From the NCBI GenBank assembly GCA_041287495.1, contig JBEULE010000020.1, positions 1-44,059 of the forward strand: DNA of 44,059 bases, given 5' to 3'. Positions 23,953 through 32,976 of this stretch are shown in pieces. Origin of the DNA: JAOABC01 sp041287495. GTDB lineage: Bacteria; Aquificota; Aquificia; Aquificales; Hydrogenothermaceae. The notes under the pieces were generated by a model. The model saw only the letters and a program-made list of their open reading frames with translations, searched no databases and was not told the origin of the DNA. How positions within the stretch are numbered: the first letter of the stretch is position 1; every line of letters starts with the position of its first letter. Both the position numbers and the translations under genes were made by a program.

Positions 23953-24810
23953 ATGATAGATATTGAGTTTTTAAATCAGAAGGCAACAAAGTTAAAATCT
24001 ACATTGAAAAATATCAAGATGATAATAGAAAAAGGAGAGGAAACTTTTTTATCTACACCTATGTATCCAGACAGAATAAAGTACTATCTTGTAATAGCTT
24101 CTGATTTTCTTGAAGAGATTGCCTGTCATCTGTTAAAAGAGATAACTCAAAAAGTCCAGAGAGAAAACTGCCTTAAAGAGATATCTGGTATGGACATATT
24201 CTCACCTAAATTAAACAGGACATTTCAAGATTTTGTAGAGTTTAAAAGAAAGTTATTTGAAGAAAATTTTAACTACTCTGAAAGAGAACTTTACCATCTT
24301 ACAAGAGATATAGTATCTACCATTGACAGTCTTTTTATCCCTGAACTTAGTATAGTTGTTAAACAGCTCAAGGAGAAATCTCCAAAATTAAAGATACCTG
24401 TCAACCTTGTAAAGATAAATAAGAACCTATCTGTGATGAAATCTGAACTTAAAAGAATACAGACATTTGAAAGTATGAGTTTTGAAGAGTTTAGCTCCAA
24501 TGATTTTGCTGTTGATAGAACAAGGTATTTTCTAACTGTATATATAGATTCAGCTATGTGGATATGTAGGCATATATCAAGACAAGCAAAAATCAACAAT
24601 AAAAGATGTTTTGAAGGACTTACAGAAAACAGAATCATATCTAAAGAAACGGCAGAGATTTTACAGGATATATCAGATAAGAGAGAAGTTATAGCTAATC
24701 CAACAGCAGAAGTTGATAAAAGCTGGCTTTACAACTTAATTAAAAAAGATTTAAAAACTACAACAGAAAACTTTATAAAAGAACTTTCAAAATCTTTGAT
24801 AGAGAGTTAA
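23953..24810 (+). CDS. Tandem DUF86/HepT-like (HEPN) helical protein
   Basis: 285-aa all-helical protein containing an internal duplication. MYPDRIKYYLVIASDFLEE (37-55) in the first half aligns with FAVDRTRYFLTVYIDSAMW (185-203) in the second, sharing Asp-Arg, Tyr, Leu and Asp at the same spacing. Each half resembles DUF86/HepT, the HEPN ribonuclease toxin of the HepT-MntA systems. The Rx4-6H catalytic motif is degenerate in both: R99-KLFEEN in the first and R244-EVIAN in the second, with Glu and Asn where His is expected. No MntA-type nucleotidyltransferase gene is adjacent. CGAGGA precedes the ATG. The assignment rests on helix pattern and is moderate. Confidence 0.62.
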   Translation: MIDIEFLNQKATKLKSTLKNIKMIIEKGEETFLSTPMYPDRIKYYLVIASDFLEEIACHLLKEITQKVQRENCLKEISGMDIFSPKLNRTFQDFVEFKRKLFEENFNYSERELYHLTRDIVSTIDSLFIPELSIVVKQLKEKSPKLKIPVNLVKINKNLSVMKSELKRIQTFESMSFEEFSSNDFAVDRTRYFLTVYIDSAMWICRHISRQAKINNKRCFEGLTENRIISKETAEILQDISDKREVIANPTAEVDKSWLYNLIKKDLKTTTENFIKELSKSLIES

Positions 24811-25349
24811 TTTTTGGATAATATTTTTAAGGCTTCTTTTACAGCATCTTCAAGCGAAAGTTTTTTTAAATCTACTTCTGAAACTGTATCTATAACCTTC
24901 TTTCTATCATAACCTAAATTTAGAAGTATATCTATCAAATCTTGGGTTTTTTGGTCTCTTTCAAAATTTAACTTGCCTTTTAGTTCCACTATCAATCTAT
25001 GAGCCGTTTTTTTACCTACTCCAGGTATAGATGACAGTAGGGCAGTATTCTCTGTTTCTACAGCATTTATAAAATCTTCTACTGTCAAATTGGATAGTAT
25101 AGAAAAAGCATGTTTAACTCCTATACCGTGAAGTGATATAAGTTTTATAAAAAGTTCTCTCTCCTGCCTTGATTTAAAACCGTATAGAGAGATAGCTTCT
25201 TCTTTTATATGAAGGTAGGTGTAAACCTTAGATTCTTCTTCAAAATCTTCACTATTTGGAACATATATCAAAAACCCAAATCCATTCTTATCAAGGACTA
25301 TACTATCTTCCTTCTTCTCTACAACCTTTCCAACTATATAATCAAGCAT
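24807..25349 (-). CDS. ruvA: Holliday junction branch migration protein RuvA
   Basis: Tetrameric junction-binding protein that loads the RuvB motor. 180 aa: N-terminal OB fold (YIVGKVVEKKEDSIVLD), two helix-hairpin-helix motifs (LISLHGIGVKHAFSIL near 70-85 and LSSIPGVGKKTAHRLIVELKGK near 104-125), and the C-terminal RuvB-binding three-helix domain (about 137-178). Its start overlaps rlmN by 8 bp. Its stop overlaps the DUF86 gene by 4 bp. Confidence 0.95.
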   Translation of the reverse strand: MLDYIVGKVVEKKEDSIVLDKNGFGFLIYVPNSEDFEEESKVYTYLHIKEEAISLYGFKSRQERELFIKLISLHGIGVKHAFSILSNLTVEDFINAVETENTALLSSIPGVGKKTAHRLIVELKGKLNFERDQKTQDLIDILLNLGYDRKKVIDTVSEVDLKKLSLEDAVKEALKILSKN

Positions 25350-26403
25350 TTACCTCTTCCAGGTGTTTTTTTCTAAGCTGTCCGCAGGCTGCATCTATAT
25401 CTCTTCCTTTACTCCACCTTATAAAAGTAGCTATATTGTTATCCCACAGTATCTTCTCAAATTTATAAACTCTGTCTTCCTCTGGTCTTTGGAAAGGTGT
25501 CCCTGGGAAAGGGTTAAATGGAATAAGGTTTACTTTAAACCTATCTTTATCTCTCTTTAGAAGATTAACTAATCTTTTTGCATCTTCATCAGAGTCATTA
25601 ACATCTTTTATTAAGACATACTCAAGAGTTATTCTCCAACTAGGTTTTAAGGGGATACTTCTTAAAAGAGCCATAAGGTCTTCAAGGCTATTTGTCTGAG
25701 ATATAGGCATTAAAAACTGTCTCTGATTTTGATATGAAGCATTTAAAGAAACTGCGAGTTTTACTTCCGGAAAATCTTTGTCCTCATACATCTTCTTAAT
25801 CTGGTTAAGTATTCCACTTGAAGATATGGTTATCTTACGATGAGAAAGTTTACACATATCAGGATGGGTGAAAATCTGAACAGATTTTTTAACATTTTCA
25901 TAGTTTGCAAGAGGTTCTCCCATTCCCATATAGACTATATTAGATATCCGATTTTCAATACTATCTCCCATAAATCTCTGAACATTTATATACTGCTCAA
26001 CTATCTCAGCAGTAGTTAAATTCCTTATAAGTCCATCTTTTGTTGTATAACAAAATCTACAACCAACAGCACACCCAACCTGAGTAGATACACATAATGT
26101 CCAATGATCTTTCTCTTTTATCAAAACTGTTTCAATAGTGTTACCATCTTTTAGTTTCCATAAAAACTTTATACTTCCATCCAACTTAGACTGTTGATAA
26201 GTTAGAAGCTCTAAACTGTCAAACTCTGTTTCCTCTTTTAAAGTGTTCCTTATATCCTTTGAAAGGTCTGTCATCTCATCATAAGAGGATACTCTCTTTA
26301 TATAAAGCCACTTAGCTATCTGTTTTGCTCTAAATTTCTGCCAACCTTTTTCTAAAACAAAGTTTTCAAGCTCCTTAAAATTTAAATTTTTAAGATTTAT
26401 CAT
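25342..26403 (-). CDS. rlmN: 23S rRNA (adenine-2503-C2)-methyltransferase RlmN
   Basis: Radical-SAM enzyme that methylates A2503 of 23S rRNA and A37 of some tRNAs. 353 aa. The radical-SAM cluster is Cys111/115/118 (CAVGCRFC), the second conserved cysteine of the methyl-transfer mechanism is Cys340 in DIDAACGQL, and GMGEPLANYENV is the SAM-binding GGEP-like motif. GAGGTAAGA precedes the ATG. It forms a two-gene operon with ruvA and diverges from an FAH-family gene across 64 bp. Confidence 0.96.
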   Translation of the reverse strand: MINLKNLNFKELENFVLEKGWQKFRAKQIAKWLYIKRVSSYDEMTDLSKDIRNTLKEETEFDSLELLTYQQSKLDGSIKFLWKLKDGNTIETVLIKEKDHWTLCVSTQVGCAVGCRFCYTTKDGLIRNLTTAEIVEQYINVQRFMGDSIENRISNIVYMGMGEPLANYENVKKSVQIFTHPDMCKLSHRKITISSSGILNQIKKMYEDKDFPEVKLAVSLNASYQNQRQFLMPISQTNSLEDLMALLRSIPLKPSWRITLEYVLIKDVNDSDEDAKRLVNLLKRDKDRFKVNLIPFNPFPGTPFQRPEEDRVYKFEKILWDNNIATFIRWSKGRDIDAACGQLRKKHLEEVNA

Positions 26404-26467
26404 TCTTACCTCAAAAAGTTTTTATATAATATAATCCAGTTTAAAAAATTATTTCAAGGAAGATAGA

Positions 26468-27073
26468 TTGAGGAAGGTAATTTTTGAAGACAGAGATATA
26501 GTCCCGTCTAAAGTTGTATGTGTAGGTAGAAACTATGTTGAACATATAAAAGAGTTAGAAAATGAGATGCCGGAGGATATTATTCTTTTTATAAAACCAA
26601 ACTCCTCAATAACCGACAAACTGATTAAACCAAAAGAAAAATGTAGGTATGAAGGAGAAATCTCTTTTATAGTAGAAAACTCAAATATAGTAGGTGTAGG
26701 ATTTGGTATAGATCTTACCCTTGTAAACCAGCAAGAAAAAGCAAAGAAAAAAGGATTACCTTGGGAAAAAGCGAAAGCATTTGATAACTCAGCTGTTTTC
26801 TCAGAGTTTGTCAAATTTAAAGATTTAAACAGCTTAAAAATGAAACTTTTTATAAATGGTAAGTTAAAACAAGAAGGAGATATATCTCTGATGATATTTA
26901 AACCGGAAGATATACTTCTAAAGATAAAAGAGTTTTTCACATTAGAAGATGGAGATATTATTATGACAGGAACTCCAAAAGGTATAGGAGAGTTTGAGGT
27001 TGGAGATAAATTTATAGGACAAATATGGGAAGGAGATAGGTTGATAGTGGAGGCTATATGGAAAGTAGTTTAA
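26468..27073 (+). CDS. Fumarylacetoacetate hydrolase family protein
   Basis: 201-aa FAH-superfamily protein in the short (YcgM/FAHD1-like) form. Visible signatures are VVCVGRNYVEHIKEL near 16-30, KPNSSITD, the metal-ligand segment YEGEISFIVE, and KKGLPWEKAKAFDNSAVFS followed by IIMTGTPKGIG. Family members hydrolyse or decarboxylate 2-keto diacids such as oxaloacetate or acylpyruvates; the substrate here is not readable. The start is a TTG at 26468 with AAGGA 7 nt upstream. It overlaps the glycosyltransferase gene by 16 bp. Confidence 0.88.
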   Translation: MRKVIFEDRDIVPSKVVCVGRNYVEHIKELENEMPEDIILFIKPNSSITDKLIKPKEKCRYEGEISFIVENSNIVGVGFGIDLTLVNQQEKAKKKGLPWEKAKAFDNSAVFSEFVKFKDLNSLKMKLFINGKLKQEGDISLMIFKPEDILLKIKEFFTLEDGDIIMTGTPKGIGEFEVGDKFIGQIWEGDRLIVEAIWKVV

Positions 27074-28668
27074 ATGATAGATATAAATTTTATCCGCTGT
27101 TTTTCTTAACGGTATTTGTATATTTTTGGAATTTTTGGTATAACGCTATATGGATACCGAATGAAAGTTTTTATGCTGAAGCTGTCCGTGAGATGTTTGA
27201 TAGTAAAAATTTTCTTGATATATACTACAACTACCAACCAAGATTTGAAAAACCTCCTATGACTTACTGGGTTATAGCCCTCTCTTGCCTCATCTTTGGT
27301 GTTAATGAGTTTGCTATCAGACTTCCTATTGTCCTTATGGCTCTTGCTACCGGATGGATTACTTACAAAATAGCTCTTCTACTTTACGATAAAAAAACTG
27401 CTCTCTACTCATTTTTTGCCTTTATATTAAGTTTTCAAATTGTTATAAATTCAAGGTATGCCTCTCCGGAAATTCCATTAACATTTTTTCTGACCTTAAC
27501 AATCTACCTTTTTCTAAAAGGTTATAAAGAAAGTAAAAACATATACATCTATCTGTCCTATATATTCTTGGGTATAACAGTCTTAACAAAGGGATATCCA
27601 TACTACTTTGTTGCTGGTGGTATAGTAGGTCTTTACCTACTTAGTGAAAGTAAGTTTAATTTAGAAGAGTTTTTCAAAAAACTATTATCCATTAAAGCTT
27701 ATATAGGACTGCCAATATCATTAATTATAGGTTTAAGCTGGCTTGTGTATATGGATATCAAGTTTGGACAGCAGTTTTGGGAAGTTTATAATAAAGAAAC
27801 TATAAATAGAGCTTTTGGTGAAAAATTTAAGTTAACAGATATATTTTTTTATCCTACGGTTATACTATGGGGGTTTTTACCTTACTCTCTTACATTTTAT
27901 TACAGCTTTTTCAACGCCTTTAAAGAGTTTTTAAATAAACACAGCTTTATATTCAGCTACTTCATAACTATACTTATCATATTTACAATAGCAAATGGTA
28001 AGATACCAACATACTTCATACAAGCACATATTCCGATGGCTATATTCGTAGGTTATTACCTTGCAAATCACAATCCGGAAGGTTTAAAGAGATATATTTT
28101 TTACCTATCACTTTTTATACCGACAGCCATAATTACAGTTTTAAATATATTTCTGATTTACTACTTTAAACTTGATTATCTGTTGTATATTTTTGCAATA
28201 TTCCCAGTTTTATATCTATTGAGATATAGAGATATAAAACTTGCCCCCTTTGTTTCTATGCTTATGACTTTTATGATTTTTGTAATTTCTCTTTTACCTA
28301 TGGTAGAGAAATTTAGACCATACAAACAGATAGGACAAATTGTTAACGACAATGTTCCGGATAAATCTATACCTCTTATAATAGAAGGCAGATTTTTCCA
28401 CAATTTACCTTTCTATGCTAAAAGAAAAGTTTTGAGAGATTACTCACAAAATCAGATTTTAGATTACTATGCTAAAAATAAATCTATGGTTGCTTTGGTT
28501 GACGAGGATACGGCTGATAAAATTCCAAATAAATCTATCCTTTGGGAAGGATACCTATATACTTCCAGTGAATCAAGATTTGCAGTATTTTTACAAAATA
28601 TACATAAATTCCAAAAGGGAGATAGTGATAAATTTATAAAGATGTATCTGATATTAGCCACCCATTAA
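27058..28668 (+). CDS. ArnT/PMT-family membrane glycosyltransferase
   Basis: 536-aa GT-C type polyprenyl-phosphate-sugar transferase with about 11 membrane helices and a C-terminal soluble portion after about 430. The first periplasmic loop has WIPNESFYAEAVREMF (32-47), equivalent to the DExRYAE catalytic motif of ArnT-like enzymes, but with Asn35 in place of the first Asp. RFEKPPMTYW (62-71) matches the conserved KPPL.YW segment. The likely role is transfer of a sugar from undecaprenyl phosphate to lipid A, a lipid or a protein. The gene starts inside the FAH gene with GGAGG 4 nt upstream, and its 3' end overlaps a convergent gene by 15 bp. Confidence 0.83.
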   Translation: MESSLNDRYKFYPLFFLTVFVYFWNFWYNAIWIPNESFYAEAVREMFDSKNFLDIYYNYQPRFEKPPMTYWVIALSCLIFGVNEFAIRLPIVLMALATGWITYKIALLLYDKKTALYSFFAFILSFQIVINSRYASPEIPLTFFLTLTIYLFLKGYKESKNIYIYLSYIFLGITVLTKGYPYYFVAGGIVGLYLLSESKFNLEEFFKKLLSIKAYIGLPISLIIGLSWLVYMDIKFGQQFWEVYNKETINRAFGEKFKLTDIFFYPTVILWGFLPYSLTFYYSFFNAFKEFLNKHSFIFSYFITILIIFTIANGKIPTYFIQAHIPMAIFVGYYLANHNPEGLKRYIFYLSLFIPTAIITVLNIFLIYYFKLDYLLYIFAIFPVLYLLRYRDIKLAPFVSMLMTFMIFVISLLPMVEKFRPYKQIGQIVNDNVPDKSIPLIIEGRFFHNLPFYAKRKVLRDYSQNQILDYYAKNKSMVALVDEDTADKIPNKSILWEGYLYTSSESRFAVFLQNIHKFQKGDSDKFIKMYLILATH

Positions 28669-28926
28669 CTTAGACAAACCTATTACAACTATACGATACA
28701 CAAAAACAAGGGTTGTGATCATCCAACCTATAAAGAAAGATATTAGAAAAATTTTTACATTGGAAAGCTTTTTATCATCAGGCCTTTTCTTATTGTAAAA
28801 AGTAAGAAGTATAAAAGATATGATAGCTATCACAACTATAGAAAGGACAAACATTGTTGCATAAAAAGTTAGAGTATACCCTGCCGTTGCAACATTCTTT
28901 TGAGCTTCCTTTGTAATATCATACAT
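28654..28926 (-). CDS. Small two-helix membrane protein, unknown
   Basis: 90-aa protein with two hydrophobic helices (about 17-42 and 58-82) separated by a basic cytoplasmic-type loop (FYNKKRPDDKKLSNVK). The ATG at 28926 has GAGG 8 nt upstream. It follows purA by 16 bp on the same strand and is probably co-transcribed with rph-purA. No family recognised; it carries no Cys or catalytic-looking residues. Confidence 0.6.
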   Translation of the reverse strand: MYDITKEAQKNVATAGYTLTFYATMFVLSIVVIAIISFILLTFYNKKRPDDKKLSNVKIFLISFFIGWMITTLVFVYRIVVIGLSKLMGG

Positions 28927-28942
28927 CCCTAATGCCTCTTAA

Positions 28943-30229
28943 TTATATCCATATATATTCATTTCTCTCTGGACCTGTTGATAGCATAACTACCTTCGTT
29001 TGTATGGTATCCTCTATAAATTTTATAAAATCTATAGCTTCTGATGGTAATTTAGATATATCTCTAAGTCCTTTTGTAGTTCTTTTCCAACCTTTTAATG
29101 TTTTATACACTGGCTTACACTCTGATAAGACTTTTAAAGATGCCGGAAATTCTGTTATCTGTTTTCCTTCATAATCATAAGCAACACAAACTTTTATTTC
29201 ATCAAATATATCTAAAATATCAAGCTTTGTTATTATAAGGCCATCTATTCCGTTTACACGGCAGGCAAACTTTAATGCAACTAAATCAAGCCAACCACAT
29301 CTCCTTGGTCTTCCAGTTGTTGACCCGTATTCATATCCTTCTTCTCTCAATCTTGAGCCAGTTTCATCATTAAGTTCCGTTGGAAATGGACCTTCTCCTA
29401 CTCTTGTTACATAGGCTTTACTTACCCCATAAACCTTAGCCTGTCCTATAAGCTTAGGTGATACTCCTGTCCCTGCTGTTATTCCAAGTGCAGAAGCATT
29501 AGATGAAGTTACATAAGGATAAGTTCCCATATCTACATCTAACATAGTTCCTTGAGCACCTTCAAATAGGACTTTCTTTCCTTCTTTTAATGCTGTATCT
29601 AAGAGTAGAGATGTATCTGTAACTAAATCAGCTATCCTTTCAAAATTTTTCAATGTGTCGTAGTAGATTTTATCTAAATCTATATCAAAATTTTCGTTAT
29701 AAACTTTCTCAGCTATCTCTTTTGCTTCATAGAAGGCTTTTTCTAACCTGTTCCTAAAATAAGGTGGGTCAAAGAGGTCAACCATTCTTATTCCACTTCT
29801 TGCATACTTTGTCATATAGGTAGGACCTATACCTTTTAAAGTTGTTCCTACTTTATCTTTTCCTTTTGACTTCTCTGACAAACTGTCAAGTATCTTATGG
29901 TATGGAAAAACTATATGGGATCTTTCACTTATAAATAACTTTCCTCTAAAATCTCCAACAATCTCTCTTACTTTCTCCATCTCTTTTAAAAGTTCATCTA
30001 TATCTACAACTACACCGTTTGTTATTACATTTTTAACACCTTCATGTAGTATTCCAGAAGGTATGAGATGGAGAGTATATTTTTTACCATTTGCTATAAC
30101 CGTATGTCCTGCATTACTTCCACCTTGATATCTAACTACATAATCAAAATCCGGAGCTAAAAGGTCAACTATCTTTCCTTTTCCTTCATCTCCCCATTGG
30201 GAACCAAGTATAATAAGACTCTCTCTCAA
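28943..30229 (-). CDS. purA: Adenylosuccinate synthetase
   Basis: GTP-dependent condensation of IMP and aspartate, the first committed step to AMP. 428 aa, full length. The P-loop signature GSQWGDEGKGKIVDLLA is near residues 9-25, GGSNAGHTVI near 36-45, QGTMLDVDMGTYPYVTSSN near 218-236, and TTGRPRRCGWLDL follows. The start is a TTG at 30229 with GGAGG 6 nt before it. It lies 10 bp behind rph. Confidence 0.97.
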   Translation of the reverse strand: MRESLIILGSQWGDEGKGKIVDLLAPDFDYVVRYQGGSNAGHTVIANGKKYTLHLIPSGILHEGVKNVITNGVVVDIDELLKEMEKVREIVGDFRGKLFISERSHIVFPYHKILDSLSEKSKGKDKVGTTLKGIGPTYMTKYARSGIRMVDLFDPPYFRNRLEKAFYEAKEIAEKVYNENFDIDLDKIYYDTLKNFERIADLVTDTSLLLDTALKEGKKVLFEGAQGTMLDVDMGTYPYVTSSNASALGITAGTGVSPKLIGQAKVYGVSKAYVTRVGEGPFPTELNDETGSRLREEGYEYGSTTGRPRRCGWLDLVALKFACRVNGIDGLIITKLDILDIFDEIKVCVAYDYEGKQITEFPASLKVLSECKPVYKTLKGWKRTTKGLRDISKLPSEAIDFIKFIEDTIQTKVVMLSTGPERNEYIWI

Positions 30230-30239
30230 TTTTGACCTC

Positions 30240-31016
30240 CTATCTATCTAAATAAACAAACTCTTTAATATCTTTTCTTTCCCAGTGGGATATTGATGGT
30301 ATCCCTTCTACAAACTGTTTTTGAATATGTATAAGTTTCTCTATAGCTAACTTTCCGTAATCAAGCATCTTATTAAAATCTTCCCTTGAAAATGTGTTTT
30401 CTTCTCCTGTAGCCTGAATTTCCACAAACTCTCCTTTCCCTGTCATAACGAGGTTCATATCTACCTGTGCAGTAGAATCTTCAGTATAGTTAAGATCAAC
30501 TATTATCTCATTTCTTACTTTACCAACACTTATAGCTGCAACATAATCTTTTAATGGATTGGATTTTACTTTATTTTCTTTTGTAAGTTTAATCATGGCA
30601 TCTGCTACTGCTATAAAGGCTCCGGTAATAGATGTTACCCTTGTTCCTCCGTCTGCCTGTATAACATCACAGTCAACCCATATAGTCCTCTCACCGAGTT
30701 TTTTCAAATCAACTGCTGCTCTTAAACTTCTACCTATCAATCTCTGTATCTCATGTGTTCTTCCAGAAGGAGAACCTCTGACAACTTCTCTTAAACTTCT
30801 TGTTTCTGAAGCTCTTGGTATCATTGAGTATTCTGCTGTTATCCAACCTTGTCCTGTTCCTTTAAGAAAAGGAGGGACTTTTTCTTCAATAGATGCTGTT
30901 ATTATAACTTTTGTATTACCAATCTCTATCAGAACAGAACCTTCTGCATAGATATTAAAATCTCTTGTAATTTTGATATCCCTCAGTTGACCTGGCTTCC
31001 TTCCATCTATTCGCAA
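30240..31016 (-). CDS. rph: Ribonuclease PH
   Basis: Phosphorolytic 3'-to-5' exoribonuclease that trims tRNA 3' ends. I place the start at a TTG (31016): it has GGAGG (31027-31023) 6 nt upstream and gives the family N-terminus RIDGRKPGQLR. A TTG nine codons upstream leaves the ribosome binding site inside the gene. The 258-aa product has GNTKVI, the phosphate-binding GSPSGRTHEIQRLIGRSLRAA segment, and WVDCDVIQADGGTR. The C-terminal GKGEFVEIQATGEE is complete. It leads the rph-purA operon and diverges from proS. Confidence 0.95.
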   Translation of the reverse strand: MRIDGRKPGQLRDIKITRDFNIYAEGSVLIEIGNTKVIITASIEEKVPPFLKGTGQGWITAEYSMIPRASETRSLREVVRGSPSGRTHEIQRLIGRSLRAAVDLKKLGERTIWVDCDVIQADGGTRVTSITGAFIAVADAMIKLTKENKVKSNPLKDYVAAISVGKVRNEIIVDLNYTEDSTAQVDMNLVMTGKGEFVEIQATGEENTFSREDFNKMLDYGKLAIEKLIHIQKQFVEGIPSISHWERKDIKEFVYLDR

Positions 31017-31132
31017 AAACTTCCTCCAAAATTTAAAATCCAAACAAAAATTTTATCACAAAAACTATTCCAAAGAGTTAAATATCTATTGGTGTAAAAT
31101 ATCTTGTTATAAAATTAGAAGGAGGTTTTAAG

Positions 31133-32824
31133 TTGTTAGCAACTAAATTTTTTATGCCTACATTAAAAGAAAATCCTTCAGATGCAATAGTCCCAAGTCA
31201 TATATATTTAGTAAGAGCCGGATTTATAAGACCTTTATCAGCCGGAATATACGAATATCTACCGCTTGGTTTTAGAGTGTTAAAAAAAATAGAAAATATA
31301 ATAAGAAAACATATGGATAATGCTGGAGCTTTGGAATTATTACTTCCTATACTTACTCCAGCATCTCTCTGGAAAGAGACAGGAAGGTGGGATGTTTACG
31401 GAAAAGAGCTATTTAGACTAAAAGATAGAAAAGATACAGATTTTGCCCTTGGTCCTACCCATGAGGAAACGATAACCGATTTAGTTAGAAAAAATGTAAG
31501 GTCATATAAAGATCTTCCTCTGAACTTTTACCAGATACAGACAAAGTTTAGAGATGAAGCAAGACCAAGATACGGTCTTATAAGAAGTAGAGAGTTTATT
31601 ATGAAAGATGGATACTCTTTTGACATCTCAGAGGAAGATGCTATAAAAACTTATGAAGTTATGAAAGATACCTACCATAAAATATTTAGAGAGCTTGGAC
31701 TTGATTACCTTATGGTTGAGGCAGATGTTGGAGCGATAGGTGGAAAATTCTCCCATGAGTTTGTTGTAAAAGTTCCAAATGGAGAAGCTCATATAGTATA
31801 CTGTGAAAACTGTGGATATGCGGCAAATGTGGAGGCTGCAAAGTTTCACCGTCATAAGTTGCTTCCCGAAACCATACTTGAAAAGGAGAAAGTTTACACT
31901 CCATCTGTAAAATCTGTTGAAGAAGTTGCTAAATTTTTAAATACACCTCAAACAAAGATAGTAAAAACACTTATATATAAAGTAGATGATAAGGACTTTG
32001 TAGCAGTTATAATAAGGGGAGATATAGAACTAAACGAAACAAAACTTGCAAACCATTTAAAAGCTCTTGAAGTCAGACTTGCTACCCAAGAGGAACTTGA
32101 AAGTTTAGGTATCCCGGAAGGATTTGCCGGACCAATCAGTTTGAATATACCTATATTAGCAGATAAATCTGTTGAAGATTTACATAACTTTGTCGTAGGT
32201 GCAAACGAGAAAGATTATCACTATATAAACGTAAATATACCGAGGGATTTTAAAGTAGAGGGATTCTATGACTTAGCAACTGCTAAAGAAGGAGACCCAT
32301 GTCCTGTATGTCACTCACCTTTGAAAGAAACTACCGGATTAGAAGTTGGACATATTTTTTTACTTGGCACAAAATACTCAAAAGCAATGAATGCAAATTT
32401 TGTTGATAAAGATGGAAAAGAAAAACCTATAGTAATGGGATGTTATGGTATAGGTGTAAGTAGGCTTATATCTGCTATAGTTGAGCAGTATCATGATGAT
32501 AAAGGTATAATATGGCCTGATAATGTAGCTCCGTTTAGATTACATATCTTGATTTTAAACACAAAAGACGAAAAAGCTATGGAAGTTGGATTTAGCATAT
32601 ACAACAAAGCTAAAGAGATAGGTATAGAGGTTTTACTTGACGAGAGAGATATATCAGCTGGAATGAAGTTTAAGGATGCTGACCTTATAGGTATTCCACA
32701 CAGAATAGTTATAGGGAAGTCTCTACAGGAAGGAAAAGTAGAATACCAAAAAAGAAACGGAAGTTTAAAAGAACTTGTTAATTTAGAGGATACGGATAGT
32801 TTATTAAATAAATTAAAAACTTAA
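31133..32824 (+). CDS. proS: Prolyl-tRNA synthetase (bacterial type)
   Basis: 563-aa class II synthetase of the bacterial form. Motif 1 lies around PLSAGIYEYLPLGFRVLKKIE, motif 2 around QTKFRDEARPRYGLIRSREFIMKD, and motif 3 around GCYGIGVSRLISAIVEQ. Between motifs 2 and 3 is the INS/YbaK-like editing domain (about 255-385), which clears mis-charged Ala-tRNAPro. It is flanked by Cys pairs CENCGY and CPVCHSPL that may form a zinc site. The C-terminal HGTP anticodon domain is present. The start is a TTG with GGAGG 7 nt upstream. Downstream lies the secretion-ATPase remnant, not an operon partner. Confidence 0.97.
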   Translation: MLATKFFMPTLKENPSDAIVPSHIYLVRAGFIRPLSAGIYEYLPLGFRVLKKIENIIRKHMDNAGALELLLPILTPASLWKETGRWDVYGKELFRLKDRKDTDFALGPTHEETITDLVRKNVRSYKDLPLNFYQIQTKFRDEARPRYGLIRSREFIMKDGYSFDISEEDAIKTYEVMKDTYHKIFRELGLDYLMVEADVGAIGGKFSHEFVVKVPNGEAHIVYCENCGYAANVEAAKFHRHKLLPETILEKEKVYTPSVKSVEEVAKFLNTPQTKIVKTLIYKVDDKDFVAVIIRGDIELNETKLANHLKALEVRLATQEELESLGIPEGFAGPISLNIPILADKSVEDLHNFVVGANEKDYHYINVNIPRDFKVEGFYDLATAKEGDPCPVCHSPLKETTGLEVGHIFLLGTKYSKAMNANFVDKDGKEKPIVMGCYGIGVSRLISAIVEQYHDDKGIIWPDNVAPFRLHILILNTKDEKAMEVGFSIYNKAKEIGIEVLLDERDISAGMKFKDADLIGIPHRIVIGKSLQEGKVEYQKRNGSLKELVNLEDTDSLLNKLKT

Positions 32825-32976
32825 CTATTGAAGATCCTGTAGAGTAAAAGCATGCATTATCCCATGAAATGAAAACTTTAAGACAGGATGAACTTTTAAA
32901 AACTTTAAAGAGAATAACCACCGTAGAAGAGGTGGTTAAAAATACTCTGATATTTTATACATTAAACCTAAAATAG
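32824..32976 (+). pseudogene. Remnant of a PilB/GspE-type secretion ATPase
   Basis: In a single frame this spacer reads TIEDPVE-stop (32824-32847), the exact motif following Walker B of GspE/PilB ATPases. After it comes HEMKTLRQDELLKTLKRI, then TTVEEVVKNTL (from 32863 on), matching the conserved C-terminus of those ATPases (GM.TLR.DGL.K...G.TT.EEV). The frame runs on to a TAG at 32974-32976, inside the convergent ychF gene. About 200 codons that should separate the two motifs are missing, so this looks like a degraded copy with an internal deletion between proS and ychF. There is no ribosome binding site. The match is from memory of family motifs. Confidence 0.6.
32915..32938. terminator. Possible shared terminator hairpin between proS and ychF
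   Basis: Inverted repeat TAACCACC/GGTGGTTA (8 bp) with an 8-nt loop, lying between two convergent stops. On the minus strand it is followed by TTCTCTTTAAAG, a weak U-rich tract, so it may stop ychF transcripts. On the plus strand the tail is A-rich. The repeat coincides with the ITTVEEVV codons of the ATPase remnant, so it may be fortuitous. Confidence 0.35.

Noticed and set aside
31017..31043. Longer rph start at the TTG at 31043
   Set aside because: It would place GGAGG inside the coding region; the TTG at 31016 gives the family N-terminus.
32915..32938. Strong bidirectional intrinsic terminator
   Set aside because: The stem is good, but neither side has a proper U-tract, and the repeat arises from codons of the ATPase remnant; kept only at low confidence.
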